Source: Tubiluchus corallicola | Lineage: Eukaryota; Priapulida; Priapulimorpha; Priapulimorphida; Tubiluchidae | Assembly: GCA_030141605.1 (NCBI GenBank) | Contig: JAQGDQ010001923.1 | Location: 1-21,026 of the forward strand | Reading direction: 5' to 3' | DNA: 21,026 bases | Part shown: positions 1 to 9,960 of the stretch, piece after piece | Layout of the letters: each line of letters starts with the position of its first letter | Numbering within the stretch: the stretch's first letter is position 1 | Position numbers and translations under genes: made by a program | The notes under the pieces: generated by a model | What the model was told of the DNA's origin: nothing | Database searches by the model: none | Seen by the model: the letters and a program-made list of their open reading frames with translations, nothing else

Positions 1-1233
1 TATATATTATTACTAAGCTAAGATAATCCATGTTGAAGTTGAGGTGCTGGGTGCTGATATTTAACATTTTCCTGATGCTAGAACATAAAGGTTACAAAAA
101 ACAAAAAATTGACATTTGACCAAATTTTTGGTGCATTCTGAAGTTTTAACTATGCCAACTTACAGACTGTTTTGGTTTGCAAGCACACATATGTGGATTT
201 ATTTTGAACTTTTTTTTTAACTTTCTTACTCTCTTAGATGGTCATAGATTACCTGAGTGAGATGTATTGATTTCCTGTTCTTTTTACTTCTTAGAACCTG
301 TTATTGTAATTGCTTGCCCTTCTAACATTTGTAAGTCCAAAAAAACACTCTTGCCAAAGGTACTCTTCACTCTTTCTAAAATGCTGAACATCTTGTATAC
401 GCATATAATAGAGTGAGTGGTTATGTCATTTATTACGTGTGAGGCTTGCTATTAGTGTTGAATAGTTGTGCCAGGATCTGAACTTAGCTTGTTATTAAGG
501 ATAATTCACTAAGATAGTGAGTCTGCCATAAGTACCATAGACACTTGGTGAAGCAAATAGCAGTACGATAAATAAAACTTCTCAGAGCAAGTAATGAGTC
601 TTTTGACCGTTGGTCACCTTACTGTTTATTAAATACTAACCAGTCTCATGTAACACAATGATTTTTTACTGTTGTGTCTGGACTGACATAGTGTGGCATA
701 ATTTTTGTCATTTGTAATCCAGTGCTTTTACCTAAATGTTTTTACATATTATGTGATGTTCGCATGGGTGCACTTAAACATTACTGCAGCTGCTAAATAA
801 TGAATACCTTTCTAAATACTGATTTAGTAGACAATTAGACAAGTAGGCAACCGTTGTAGAAGAACCGGTTTCATTTTGTGCTACTGCCTCTTGATTTCTC
901 TCTTTAAAAGAGAATATAAGATTGTCCAAACAAAGTTACAACATCCCTGCCACTTCAATAGCTCATCTTCCCTGTAATGATCTAAGTTCTGGTCTTGCTA
1001 CAATCATTCAGATTTAGTAGTAGGGAGCTTAGTGGGCCTGTTATTGTGTCTTGTGTTACATCTTGAGAGTGCCATTCTCCAGATAAAAAGTAAATTGATA
1101 ATTACTATTAGCTAAATTACTTTATTTTGCATGCAAGCTGCCTCTTTGTGTCTCCCATAACTAAATCCCTTAAAGGCTTTATTTAAGCTTTTTTAACAAC
1201 TTGTTTTTTCTGCAACAATTTCTTGTTAAACAG
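1..1233 (+). other. Upstream intron of KIF17
   Basis: AT-rich sequence with no open frame that resembles the KIF17 stalk. It is taken as intron because the first recognisable exon opens at 1234 with a split codon. I see no repeat or mobile element in it. Confidence 0.5.
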
Positions 1234-1349
1234 GTTGCAAGAACTTCAGAACATCATGGTGGGTGGAGAAAGAGCAAACGACGTGGAACTGAAGGAGAAG
1301 AGAAAAAAGAAAAGAATAATGGGAGAAAAGCGAAGACAAAAACTACTAG
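1234..1349 (+). CDS. KIF17: KIF17 exon A (coiled-coil, VGGERAN block)
   Basis: Acceptor AAACAG ends at 1233 and donor GT is at 1350. The first base completes a split codon, 38 codons follow, and the last G is carried to the next exon. It reads LQELQNIMVGGERANDVELK then a run of basic residues (KEKRKKKRIMGEKRRQKLL), as in the KIF17 stalk segment. The next upstream exon is outside the window or not recognisable. Confidence 0.85.
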
Positions 1350-4300
1350 GTGTTTGCATATTGGCTTTTTCCTTTTTTATTACTTCATCATAAGACAAGT
1401 CTTTATCGGCTCTTGTCATTTTTTCGAAGTAACAGGTTATTTTAAAATAAAAAATGTTTAAAATCCAAGATGTGCTTAAAAAACAGTTGTCTAAAAAATT
1501 GTACGGAAGAGATACTTTTGCATTTTAAAAGTTTTGTAAGAAGATCCTGCATTCGTGATTGCACTTTTGACACTCAGCACACAAAATAGATGCCAAAGTT
1601 GGGTAACTTATCAACATTTTCTTTGTTGTATGAAGAAACGATTTCTGCAAAATGAAACCAAAGGAGCTTATCCTAGCAATCAATTAGCAAGATGAGAATT
1701 TAATGGAATGACTTTATGGTTTACAGAAGCGGTATCTAGAATGGATGATGATGGGATAATGTTGAATGTCTACGATACGATGCAAGACGAGCTGCAAGCA
1801 AAAACAGAAATCATCGACAAGGCAAAGAAGAAGGTTGGTTAATCAATAGATAAATCATTAAATCAGTGGAATAACTCATGTTGTGAGGGTGTACTTTTCA
1901 GAATGTTGTGAATGATTCCATTCAGGTGTAGATACTGTGTTAGCGGCAATGTTTGGTGTAAGATACACGGTACACGGACGAAATGAACAAAATTTTACGC
2001 ATTTGCAGTAAAACAGGAATGAAACAAATGAAATTTTGAAGACAATGCACGAAAACCAAGAGCGAGAAAAACTTTTAACAATACATACATACACACATTC
2101 ATACATAAATAGTCAATAATAAACAAAATCAGAATCATTTTCAGTGCCGACTGACAGTAAGATGCCAAGACATGGCTAATAGAAACGTGGCGCCATGAGG
2201 CAGCCAGACAGATTGCAAGGTGGATACATAAAGGTTGTAATATTTAAAAAAGACTAAAGACCAACAATTCTTTAATAAATGCTGACGCAATAATTGTACG
2301 AAAAAAAAATTGTCAAACTATTTACTGACGTCTAAGTTTTATGGTTTCTCTTGCAAGGAACTTGTCAGGTAAATTTCCCAAAGAGTAAAAGATTTTTTCA
2401 GCTAACATACCACTGAAATATTTTTACCAGAAAGATAATTACGACAAAGTTGAATTTGATAACTGCATTAATACATATAATAATAAACTGATAATTGCCT
2501 AGTAATTATGTCACAGATATTTGCAAAAGTAACAAAACATAAATATGTTTAAGAACAACAAGTATCTGAAAACAGTTTGTAACTCTACCTTTGCTGATAT
2601 GATTAACATGACCTAAATCACGGCACATATGAATTGCAAGGAAGATTTTAATTTTCTTTACCATGTTAGATAAAGTAGATGTTTTTGCAAAATAAATGTA
2701 CAGGCGAGTAGCTGCTGAAAAACTAGATGGAAATACATGTACACTGCAAAAGTAGATGTAGGTTAAAAGTAGATAAGAAAAAAGTTAATGTTCCAAACAC
2801 TGGGCTGACGCTAACCTACTGTAAAAACGGTCACAAAATAATAAATAAGTATAAAAAGAAATCCACCGAATTTTGACAAAGTACATTTTTTCAGATCCGT
2901 AATTTGGAGACTGATCTACGTGACGTTCAGAGTGAGTTTGAATTTGACAGAGCTGACTACTTGGATACAATCCGTCGTCAAGATCAACAGTTGAAATTAC
3001 TGCAACAAATTCTTGACAAGGTAAGCAAGGTGCTGTCTGTAAGAGCTAGCATTTGTCTAAAACTATTTAAGCATAGCACACACATTATGATCTGTGACCA
3101 TCGTCACCATCATTTTCATCATCGTCGTCATCACCGTCGTCATCATCACCATCATTTCCATCATCATCGTCACCATCATTTTCATCGTCATCATTGTCGT
3201 CGTCATCGTCACCACCATCATCATCATCTTTTCCTTCTTCATCATCATCACCTCAGTATGACCATCTGTCATTTGTCTTATCGCTGTCATCTGTCGTCAT
3301 AACCACATTCTTTGTTATCATCATCATGCTCTTCCATCATCAGCATTTCAGATGCCTTTGCTCGTTAAAAATAACTGTACACATCTTGTAAGTTTTTGCT
3401 GCTTAGTAGTATTGATTGCTCTTTGAAGGTGCAACCGTGCTTGCGGAGGGATTGTAACTATAGCAACCTAGATAAAATAAAGAATGAAAGCACTTGGGAT
3501 GCTGACACCCAGAAATGGAAGTTGCCGGAGTTGATCATTTCGAAGACAAATCTCCCTCCTGCTGGTAACTAACCTACTTATTCTTGATTATGTGTTGTGA
3601 ACTTTTTTGGTAAACACGAAAACAACAGAAAAGCCATCTGCAATTAGCTATAATACAATTATGTGTTTATATTATGTGTGTGTGTGTGCACTTGTGCTAT
3701 ATGCAGCATTTTATTTAAAGGAAGACAGGATGATTTTTCATATACTAACGCAATTTGAAGTACGATAAAAAGTATACATTTTTTCACCAATAATACTGCA
3801 AAAGTGTTTCTGATAGTTAAATAATGGAATAAAATCTTAATTAGTGGCAGGAGAGCCCAACTATTGATGACATCAGAAACTAACATAATTTTCAACGTCA
3901 AAAGCACTCCACGAGCGTGTTTGTGAAAGCGAAAATTAAACTACAGTACTACTGTACGATATTCAGTGTGCTGTACTAAAACTCGACATGTTTTCAGATA
4001 AAAATTCAAATTTCATATTTGCCACTGTACTCACGCATGAGCTGTCGAACATGTGCAGTTTGTCACAAACTAACACATTTGAACTGAGAGGTACCACACC
4101 TGTTTTTGGTGCAACACTTTCCAAAATGCAGGTGCTCGTGCATGTCTAACTAGCGTATGATGAAATGTATGATATAGCAAAGAACTAGTGACGCGAACGT
4201 GAAACGCGAGCGTTTGTGTGGTAATAGTTCTTTCACATAAGGCATTCTTTAAAAAATAGTATGTTTCTTTTCTATATTCTAAAGAATAGGTTGTTTTGAC

Positions 4301-7300
4301 ATACAGTTTAACATTGGGTCCGGTTTTGCTTTAAATATTTATTAAAAGACATCATAGATTTTTGGCAGATAATTCAGTCTGCTGTGTATGAAGATGCTGT
4401 ACTATTACAACATTTGTTCATTTTCACATCAAATAGATACATTTCTCAGAACATGCCACTGTTACAAGAAAGCAAGAAACAGGAAAAAATGACCAATATT
4501 TTTAAGATCAGTTCTTTTTCTCTTGCCACTCAGCATTAGCCATGTTTTCATAAACATAACGCAAGAGTTATTTATTCTTTTATTCTAGTTACAGCATTTC
4601 TGTTACTGATTGAGACATTTCGTGTAGTTATACTAACAATCAGTTCATTAAAGGCAACTCTGTGTTTTACTTTCGACTAAGTCTTAATGTTATTTTCATT
4701 AAGTTATTAACATTTCATGGTTATTTTAGGCATAATGCCCGGAGGAAAGGTTTCTTCAGCAAACACAAGTCAGGCGTACTTAAATGGTTACCATAGCGAC
4801 CCCGGCGACGATAATTACTTTCAGGTTAGCTTAACGGCAATGAATTTTACGAGACCTGTTCAAGGTTAACTGTGTTTTGTTTAATTCTTGATCAACATGC
4901 AAATATGTTTCTAGATTTAACTTTATTAATGTGACTCCTTAGTTGATTGAGTTTAAACAATTTATTTGGTTCATATTAGACAGTTTTTAAAATTGATACA
5001 AGAATCCTCGCCATGCAAGTGTATGTACAAGCAAAAATGCAAAAAATATATAGTAATATAAATACAAATAAATTCAAATACATATACATACATACAAATA
5101 CTTATAAATAAAGATATGTACATAGAAAGTTAGCAGATGTGACACAATGAATAATATAACAAATAAATAATAACAATAACTGTCTTAAATTTTACCATAA
5201 ATATATAAAAGGGAACCTAAGGTCTGATCACATTAAAAAGTTTAGTACTATTAATATAATTTTGGATACAATCAAAAATTTTACAGTTAACAGCAAAACT
5301 AAAGTCATCACTTCTACAGAGATACAATGACAACAGTTCACTATTAGTGTATTGTAAAATATTGATATTTAAAGATGAATAATATATTATTTAATTGACT
5401 GAACCTGGTTGAATTAATAGTGCCAATTTAGCTGAATCAACAAATTTGACATGGCATGGGAATTATCTGTTTGTCTCATTAGTGCCTTTCATTTATTGCA
5501 GAAACTAGAGCAAGGTGGCCATGAAGCTTACGCTAACGATTACTTTAAGCCAAAAAGAGATTTGAATCTCAAATATGGAAAGGACTCTCTTTCTGGAAGA
5601 ACAATACGTAAGTGTGACTTGGTCGAAAGCATGAAGACTCCTAAGTTACGGAGAAAAATTGCTTTTGCCAATTTTGCCTTGCATTTTCAACTCATTTTAG
5701 CTATTTACATTGTTGCAGAATGATGCATTTACATGTAAATGTCACTAAGACAGCCACCTTAATAATGAAATAGGAAGTGGTTCCCATCATAAATTGAATA
5801 AACCCACTCTTCAATGTTGGGCGTCGGCTCGCAGACTGCCAAACTGTATTATAAATTGAAAACTTGTAGCGCCATTATATGTGCAAAAGATTTTGTCACT
5901 AACATGGCACTAATTAAGGCTAACTAAGACTACAGAAACCATACTGCCAGAAATTTCATCCAACTTACCTGCAAGGTTTTATGTTAAACAAGGTTCTATA
6001 CCTTGTTCTACTTTTAGCAAGATACAGTCAACCCTCTTTAAACCGGACTAATTGGGGGGGGGGGGGGGGGTCCAGTTTAGCCGATTGTCCGATTTATCCG
6101 ATATGCCTATATATGGTCTATATTATACAGGAATAATCACCTTAATAAGGCCTATATACATTGCATTATATACATTGCACTATATACTGTGCACTATATA
6201 CTATACTGTATATTACTTTAAAATAGTTAACCTGTGAGGATAAAGAAATTATTGTACAGTTGGTAGGCCATGTTGTGTTTAGCGCTCGGGCTCGGACGGT
6301 AATCGGTCAGTTTCCTTTACCACGGATGACGTCCGTCTTATCCGATATCCGGGCTAACGGGGTCCGGTTTAATGAGGGTCGACTGTATAAGTATTTTTTG
6401 ACAGTGTGCAAAATCTCTTGCAGTTTGTTTTACATTCTTGAAGCGTAACGGCACAAATATCAAACAGTTCAGTGGCTTCCAAATTTCTCTGCATGTCTTT
6501 CAGCTGCTTGAATAGGGCACCTACACTCAAACATTGAAAATATTACCTCTATTCTTTCACAATTAGCACTTTCAACCTACGTTCAAAATACGTAAAGTTA
6601 TTGAACACATGCCAACCATTGTCAGCCATTGGAAAACGTGCACAGAGATGTTTGCTGTATTGAAACAGTCGTGACTGCATGAATAAACAGATTGTACTCA
6701 TTTTTCGCTGGTTGGTTTACTGTCATTTTTGGAATTTTGTTTCCGTGGAGAGTAGCATTGGTAGCTAGAAGTATTTTCTTCAAAGTTGTGCATTGTTTCA
6801 TTAGTGAGGAAATGGAGGGGAGCTTAACATTACAACTGTTATTGAAACCTTAAAAGATATATGTAAAATTTAAAGTGAGGGTTTTGTTTCGTGAAATTGT
6901 AAAAAAAGTGTAGAGAAGAAAAAGGAAGTTTGTTCAATGTGTATTTAATTATCTAAAATTTCTCTGGCAAGTCACATAAACATAAACAAAATTGTTGTCG
7001 TAAATGTGTAGCAGTAGATTGGTCTGAGTTATTTATGCGTATGTGGTCAAAGTAACACTGTACCTGATCAGTAAATGGATGGGATAACAGCCAGATTTAA
7101 TAATCATTCTAGGCTATTTCTACCGTCACACAACTTATGGGCATTTACCTCATTACGATCAACATATGAACATGGTTAAAGCACCACTACACATCCAGTG
7201 GCTCGTCGTAAAAGATTGTTTTTGACTAAACATACAGTTATAACTTTCACAGTTCCCATCATAAATGAAATAAACCCACTTTTCAATGTTGGGTGTCGGC

Positions 7301-7822
7301 TCGCAGACTGCCAAACTGTATTATAAATTGAAAACTTGTAACGCCATAATATGTGCAAAAGATTTTGTCACTAACATGGCACTAATTAAGGCTAACTAAG
7401 ACTACAGAAACCATACTGCCAGAAATTTTGATAATGTGATTCATTCCAATCTCATCACAACCGTCTACATTGAGTAGCATCCTTTTTTCAGTGCCGAATG
7501 CCAGCCTGTAGAGTGCCGACCTGCATACAAAAATAAGTGCCTTACTGCACATGATCAAACTACATATGCTTAGTAGTGACTACACACATTTTTCTAATTT
7601 TGTTTTTCAGCATCAAGAGAAACCAACTTTCCATTGGGAATGGCTCAACTTTCTAACGGTTTGCCCAATGGTTCGTTCATGTCCAACTCTGCGCCGCAAG
7701 CGAGCATGTTGGACGTCCCACGTAAACCCGTCCGTTTAGAAGCACTGCCTCAGCAGCGATCAGCCGAGCGGAAGAAGAAGAAGCGATCGAACACCGATAT
7801 CACTACGTTTGATACGTATTGA
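1234..7822 (+). CDS. KIF17: KIF17/OSM-3-type kinesin-2, C-terminal part (7 exons, 5' partial)
   Basis: Seven exons (1234-1349, 1727-1833, 2895-3020, 3429-3564, 4730-4824, 5502-5607, 7611-7822) join in frame with GT/AG borders and encode about 298 residues ending at TGA 7820-7822. The product matches my memory of the KIF17 tail: a VGGERAN...ELKEKRKKK block, LNVYDTMQDELQAK, the coiled-coil end DVQSEFEFDRADYLDTIRRQ, then CLRRDCNYSNLDKI with TWDADTQKWKLPE, and a C-terminal basic cluster. KIF17 family proteins are plus-end motors that homodimerise and move along ciliary and dendritic microtubules. In vertebrate KIF17 the C-terminal basic motif acts in ciliary/nuclear import through importin-beta2. 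The motor domain and most of the stalk lie upstream. No frameshift or stop is seen, so the gene looks intact. Family assignment is strong; function in this animal is inferred. Confidence 0.92.
1727..1833 (+). CDS. KIF17: KIF17 exon B (coiled-coil)
   Basis: Acceptor TTTACAG ends at 1726 and donor GT is at 1834. Two bases complete a Glu codon, then 35 codons end in phase 0. It contains DDDGIMLNVYDTMQDELQAK, which parallels the LLNVYDSIQEEV segment of vertebrate KIF17. Confidence 0.87.
1834..2894 (+). other. KIF17 intron B-C
   Basis: 1,061-bp AT-rich intron between in-phase exons. The short minus-strand reading at 1876-2106 has no family resemblance. No structured repeat was found. Confidence 0.7.
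2895..3020 (+). CDS. KIF17: KIF17 exon C (conserved coiled-coil end)
   Basis: Acceptor TTTTTTCAG ends at 2894 and a consensus donor GTAAGC starts at 3021. Exactly 42 codons in phase 0. It holds the most recognisable KIF17 stretch: DVQSEFEFDRADYLDTIRRQ then DQQLKLLQQILDK. An ATG-initiated reading at 2904 that runs on into the microsatellite is a shadow; this is an internal exon. Confidence 0.93.
3098..3252. repeat. CAT/CGT trinucleotide microsatellite (imperfect)
   Basis: Runs of CAT interrupted by CGT, CAC and TTT triplets in intron C-D, continuing weakly at 3319-3345. It creates His-rich (+), Ser-rich (+) and Met-rich (-) readings that are artefacts. Confidence 0.9.
3429..3564 (+). CDS. KIF17: KIF17 exon D (CLRRDCNYSNL block)
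   Basis: Acceptor TTTGAAG ends at 3428 and donor GTAACT starts at 3565. 45 codons plus one base. It encodes VQPCLRRDCNYSNLDKIKNE and TWDADTQKWKLPELIISKT, a cysteine- and tryptophan-containing block conserved in KIF17 (vertebrate version close to LIRRDCNYSNLEKI). No ATG lies near the start, so it is easily missed by ORF scans. Confidence 0.92.
3565..4729 (+). other. KIF17 intron D-E
   Basis: 1,165-bp intron, AT-rich. It contains a short (TG)7 at 3675-3688 and a small palindrome AAACGCGAGCGTTT near 4202-4215. Nothing else stands out. Confidence 0.7.
4730..4824 (+). CDS. KIF17: KIF17 exon E (variable tail)
   Basis: Acceptor TTATTTTAG ends at 4729 and donor GTTAGC starts at 4825. Two bases complete a Gly codon, then 31 codons end in phase 0. 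The content is low-complexity and polar (IMPGGKVSSANTSQAYLNGY, then HSDPGDDNYFQ). The call rests on phase continuity and splice sites rather than on strong conservation. Confidence 0.78.
4825..5501 (+). other. KIF17 intron E-F
   Basis: 677-bp intron. About 5035-5120 is A/T simple sequence built from ATAC/AAAT steps (ACATACATACAAATAC). No gene-like content. Confidence 0.65.
5502..5607 (+). CDS. KIF17: KIF17 exon F (tail, ANDYFKPKR segment)
   Basis: Acceptor TATTGCAG ends at 5501 and a consensus donor GTAAGTG starts at 5608. 35 codons plus one base. EAYANDYFKPKRDLNLKYGK resembles the ASNYFRSKRASQIL segment of vertebrate KIF17. The open frame continues upstream to an ATG at 5451, but that part is intronic. 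Confidence 0.82.
5780..5956 (+). repeat. 177-bp direct repeat, copy 1
   Basis: Aligns without gaps to 7252-7428, with six mismatches by eye (about 97% identity). It begins GTTCCCATCATAAA and ends GCCAGAAATTT. No terminal inverted repeats and no matching flanks were found. It may be a mobile element fragment or a local duplication. Confidence 0.85.
6025..6385. mobile_element. pogo/Tigger-type MITE, 361 bp, TA-flanked
   Basis: The left end is CAGTCAACCCTCTTTAAACC and the right end, reverse-complemented, is CAGTCGACCCTCATTAAACC: 18 of 20 identical, with GGAC following on both. Each end abuts TA (6023-6024 and 6386-6387), the target duplication of Tc1/mariner-superfamily elements; CAGTCGACCCTC-like termini are typical of the pogo/Tigger branch. 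Repeated CCGATAT/CCGAT motifs sit inside both ends. The interior is non-coding: a G17 run and TATA-rich sequence. Confidence 0.88.
6054..6070 (+). repeat. G17 homopolymer
   Basis: Seventeen consecutive G just inside the left terminal repeat of the MITE. It can form a G-quadruplex and its length is likely to be unstable or mis-sequenced. Confidence 0.9.
7252..7428 (+). repeat. 177-bp direct repeat, copy 2
   Basis: Second copy, same orientation, 1,472 bp downstream of the first. Mismatches fall at scattered single sites (for example GGGTGTCGG against GGGCGTCGG), as expected for point decay after duplication. A minus-strand 60-residue reading overlaps it but looks spurious. Confidence 0.85.
7611..7822 (+). 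CDS. KIF17: KIF17 terminal exon with basic localisation motif
   Basis: Acceptor TTTTTCAG ends at 7610; the stop TGA is at 7820-7822. Two bases complete a Pro codon, then 69 codons follow. The end reads PRKPVRLEALPQQRSAERKK then KKRSNTDITTFDTY. The RPFRLESL-like motif followed by a Lys-rich cluster mirrors the end of vertebrate KIF17, where KRKK serves as nuclear/ciliary localisation signal. The last residues (FDTY) differ from the mammalian PDZ-binding tail. Confidence 0.9.
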
Positions 7823-7853
7823 AATGAATCGCTAGATATGTAAATTTAGTATA

Positions 7854-7859
7854 AATAAA
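7854..7859 (+). terminator. Polyadenylation signal of KIF17
   Basis: AATAAA lies 32 bases after the stop codon, in ATAAATAAATATATGTTATT. This implies a very short 3' UTR ending near 7875-7885. Further AATAAA copies at about 9100 and 9286 could serve longer isoforms. Confidence 0.6.
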
Positions 7860-8770
7860 TATATGTTATTTATTTTAAAGCATCTATTTTGTGTATTTTA
7901 ACGAATGATAGCCTATTTTGGTGTGAGAAATGTTAAAATCTGAACACATTTCCAGATTTTTTTTTGTGAAGTGCATTTGTATAGCTTAACACAGTTGATT
8001 GTAATCATTTCGAAGATGTTAAATTGATGTGATATTTTTTGGCTATACTTGCTTAATTAACGAACCAGCTGAGATGATTCACGTTTCACCTATTTGAGAA
8101 GCTGCCTGCAAAGAGGTATTCTGATTGGACAGGTAAATTGGACTGGTAAATGTGTGTTTGCCAGGTGAATTTCAGGAAATTATTTGCTAGGCACTGTAAT
8201 TCGTATACATTCCCGATTTGTGACAATTGACAATTTTCTGTCACGTGAGCTTAGTTTTTAAAATGAATTTTATTGGCAACTTCGAATGCAGGAGAGTCAA
8301 CTGGATGATTTAAGTGCCAATTTTAACAAGAATGGATCAAGATGTTGCCAGCAAAGTTGTTAATAGTTTTCTGAACATTGACTATTTCGTTCTACAGGAT
8401 TTATAAGCGAGCTGATTTGCACCAAAAAGCTTTTTGCATTCTCTTAACTAGCATGTATAAGATGTTTGTTCTACTTAATTACGATTTACATGCTTCATTT
8501 CAACCAGCATAAAATACTATTGTTCTGCTTGTGCATTACGGCTCTTTTGTTGTATTAACAGTTTACTCAAAATTTATCTCTACTAAGTTAATTTAAATTT
8601 ATTTAAATAGAACGGTATACATATTTCTATATTCAAATGGAGGACCTATTAACTGTTGTGCAATGATAGGCCTGATACTATTAAAATGTAAGTTTATTTG
8701 TTTTGGATCTTTTTCTGTGTAAACAATTACAAACGGACATTTTGGCAGCTATTCTTAACATCCGTTTCTG

Positions 8771-8786
8771 TCAATAGATGGCAGCA
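8771..8786 (+). promoter_or_regulatory. CTCF-like motif 1
   Basis: TCAATAGATGGCAGCA fits the animal CTCF core (CCASYAGRKGGCRS) with TAGATGGCAGC intact. It lies about 950 bp past the KIF17 stop. Binding is inferred from motif only. Confidence 0.4.
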
Positions 8787-9024
8787 CCATTATGCTGGTT
8801 CTCTTCAATGTGTTTTTTTCATGAAAACAGTAGAAAAATTGTGCCAGTTTAAATTCATAGTAGAGAATTTGGTGATGCTCTCCTTTTTAATAGGAATTTC
8901 TGCATTAATCGTGTAATTAAGCAATTATTCAAGGAAATGTCTGTGATATTTTGTGACCATATCACATTGTTCTTTAACGTTTTGCTACTGTTGTTTTGTA
9001 GTTACCAGTTTATTACTTGTTTTC

Positions 9025-9040
9025 CCAATAGATGGCAGCA
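9025..9040 (+). promoter_or_regulatory. CTCF-like motif 2 (best match)
   Basis: CCAATAGATGGCAGCA: all but one core position agree with CCASYAGRKGGCRS. It shares 15 of 16 bases with the motif 254 bp upstream and has the same orientation, while the flanks are unrelated, so a simple local duplication is not obvious. Confidence 0.45.
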
Positions 9041-9362
9041 GGATTGCAAACAAAATCAGATTTAAATCAGAATGACTGTTATTATTGCATTGCTACTAAT
9101 AAAATAATAAAACCATGAATGAGCAAGTATAAAACTGAGTTAAAGTGAATTTAATAATGTCTCTTCACTCCTCTCCTCTGCTTTCCCCTTCTCCTTTTTT
9201 CTCTTCTAGTCCTAATGTGATTCTAGATGTTTTTAATTATGAGTAAATTTAAATACTTATGGTTTGGTTGCTCTTTGTTTTACGCAATAAAACTGATTAC
9301 AGTTTGGAAAGAATGAAACACGTCTTTATCGATCACAACTGACTCTATAATAAATCTCATTG

Positions 9363-9378
9363 CCAACAGATGACAGCA
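9363..9378 (+). promoter_or_regulatory. CTCF-like motif 3 (degenerate)
   Basis: CCAACAGATGACAGCA, the same orientation, 338 bp further on. GATGACAGC departs from the core GATGGCAGC by one base, so affinity would be lower. Confidence 0.3.
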
Positions 9379-9384
9379 CAATAC

Positions 9385-9603
9385 AGACTTAAGGTCTAAG
9401 TGGGTCAATGCAAATAAATGTTGTTTCGGGGTTCGACCCGGTAGACAGCCTCACGGCCTGCCATCGCTGATGCAAGTGCGGGTAAGCGCTGCACAATGAC
9501 ATCCAGGAAAATCATCCAGGAAAATTGAAGAAAGAAGCAACGAAACCCCTAAAACTTGGAAATTAAAGGGGACGACGAGAAGAACAACAACAACAAAAAA
9601 ACC
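9385..9603 (+). mobile_element. Possible tRNA-derived SINE
   Basis: A candidate A box (AGGTCTAAGTGGG, about 9391-9403) is followed by GGGGTTCGACCCGG at about 9428-9441, which resembles a pol III B box (GGTTCGANTCC). A non-tRNA body then runs into an AACAACAACAACAAAAAAA tail at 9584-9602. This order of head, body and short A-rich tail is SINE-like. There is no second copy in the window and no clear target duplication. Confidence 0.4.
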
Positions 9604-9789
9604 TGATGACAATGCTTCAAATCTGACAGGACCAATGACACTCGGTAGGCAGACAGGAGAAGTGCATTCCACTACAAAAACCAGACAACTGATAATGTCA
9701 CGTGTTCGTTTTTTCTACAGGAAACCACTGATCAACCAATCGCAGGTAATGTTATGGGCTTCCTAGCTTGCTATAAAGTGGAGATCATA

Positions 9790-9960
9790 ACACTACCCGT
9801 AGTGTAGTTGGCCAGGTGCCTACAAATACACGTAATACACATTCACCTGTTCAGCTTAATATTAGGACTCTATCGTTTTCTTTCCTCTCGTCTCCACCCT
9901 CCTCTCCTATCCTCTTCTCTTATTCTCGCGTCACCTCTTTTGTCATCTTTTGTTATCTCC
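9790..9960 (+). mobile_element. Weak tRNA-like/SINE-like segment
   Basis: CCCGTAGTGTAGTTGGCCAG resembles the D-arm/A-box part of a tRNA and is followed by a long pyrimidine-rich stretch (about 9870-9960). A B box is not clear. A 7-bp inverted repeat ACACTAC/GTAGTGT overlaps the start. It could be a decayed SINE or chance. Confidence 0.22.

Larger units (their letters stand above)
5608..7610 (+). other. KIF17 intron F-G, repeat-loaded
   Basis: The largest complete KIF17 intron (2,003 bp). It houses a pogo-type MITE at 6025-6385 and two 177-bp direct repeats at 5780-5956 and 7252-7428. The remaining sequence is AT-rich and non-coding. Confidence 0.75.
7880..9384. other. Intergenic, KIF17 3' flank
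   Basis: AT-rich DNA with no convincing exon. It contains the first CTCF-like motifs (see separate entries) and a pyrimidine-rich stretch at about 9165-9208 that resembles a splice acceptor but has no exon after it. Confidence 0.55.

Noticed and set aside
1201-1461. Standalone 86-residue plus-strand gene
   Set aside because: It is KIF17 exon A read in a wrong frame across both splice sites.
2904-3391. His-rich, Ser-rich and Met-rich readings on both strands
   Set aside because: They are the CAT/CGT microsatellite read in different frames. Only 2895-3020 is a real exon.
5780-7428. Small LTR retrotransposon (TRIM) made by the 177-bp repeats
   Set aside because: Ends are not TG...CA, no target duplication, no primer-binding site or polypurine tract seen. 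Kept only as direct repeats.
9165-9210. Splice acceptor of another gene
   Set aside because: Pyrimidine tract plus TAG is good, but the sequence after it has stops in all frames and no donor in reach.
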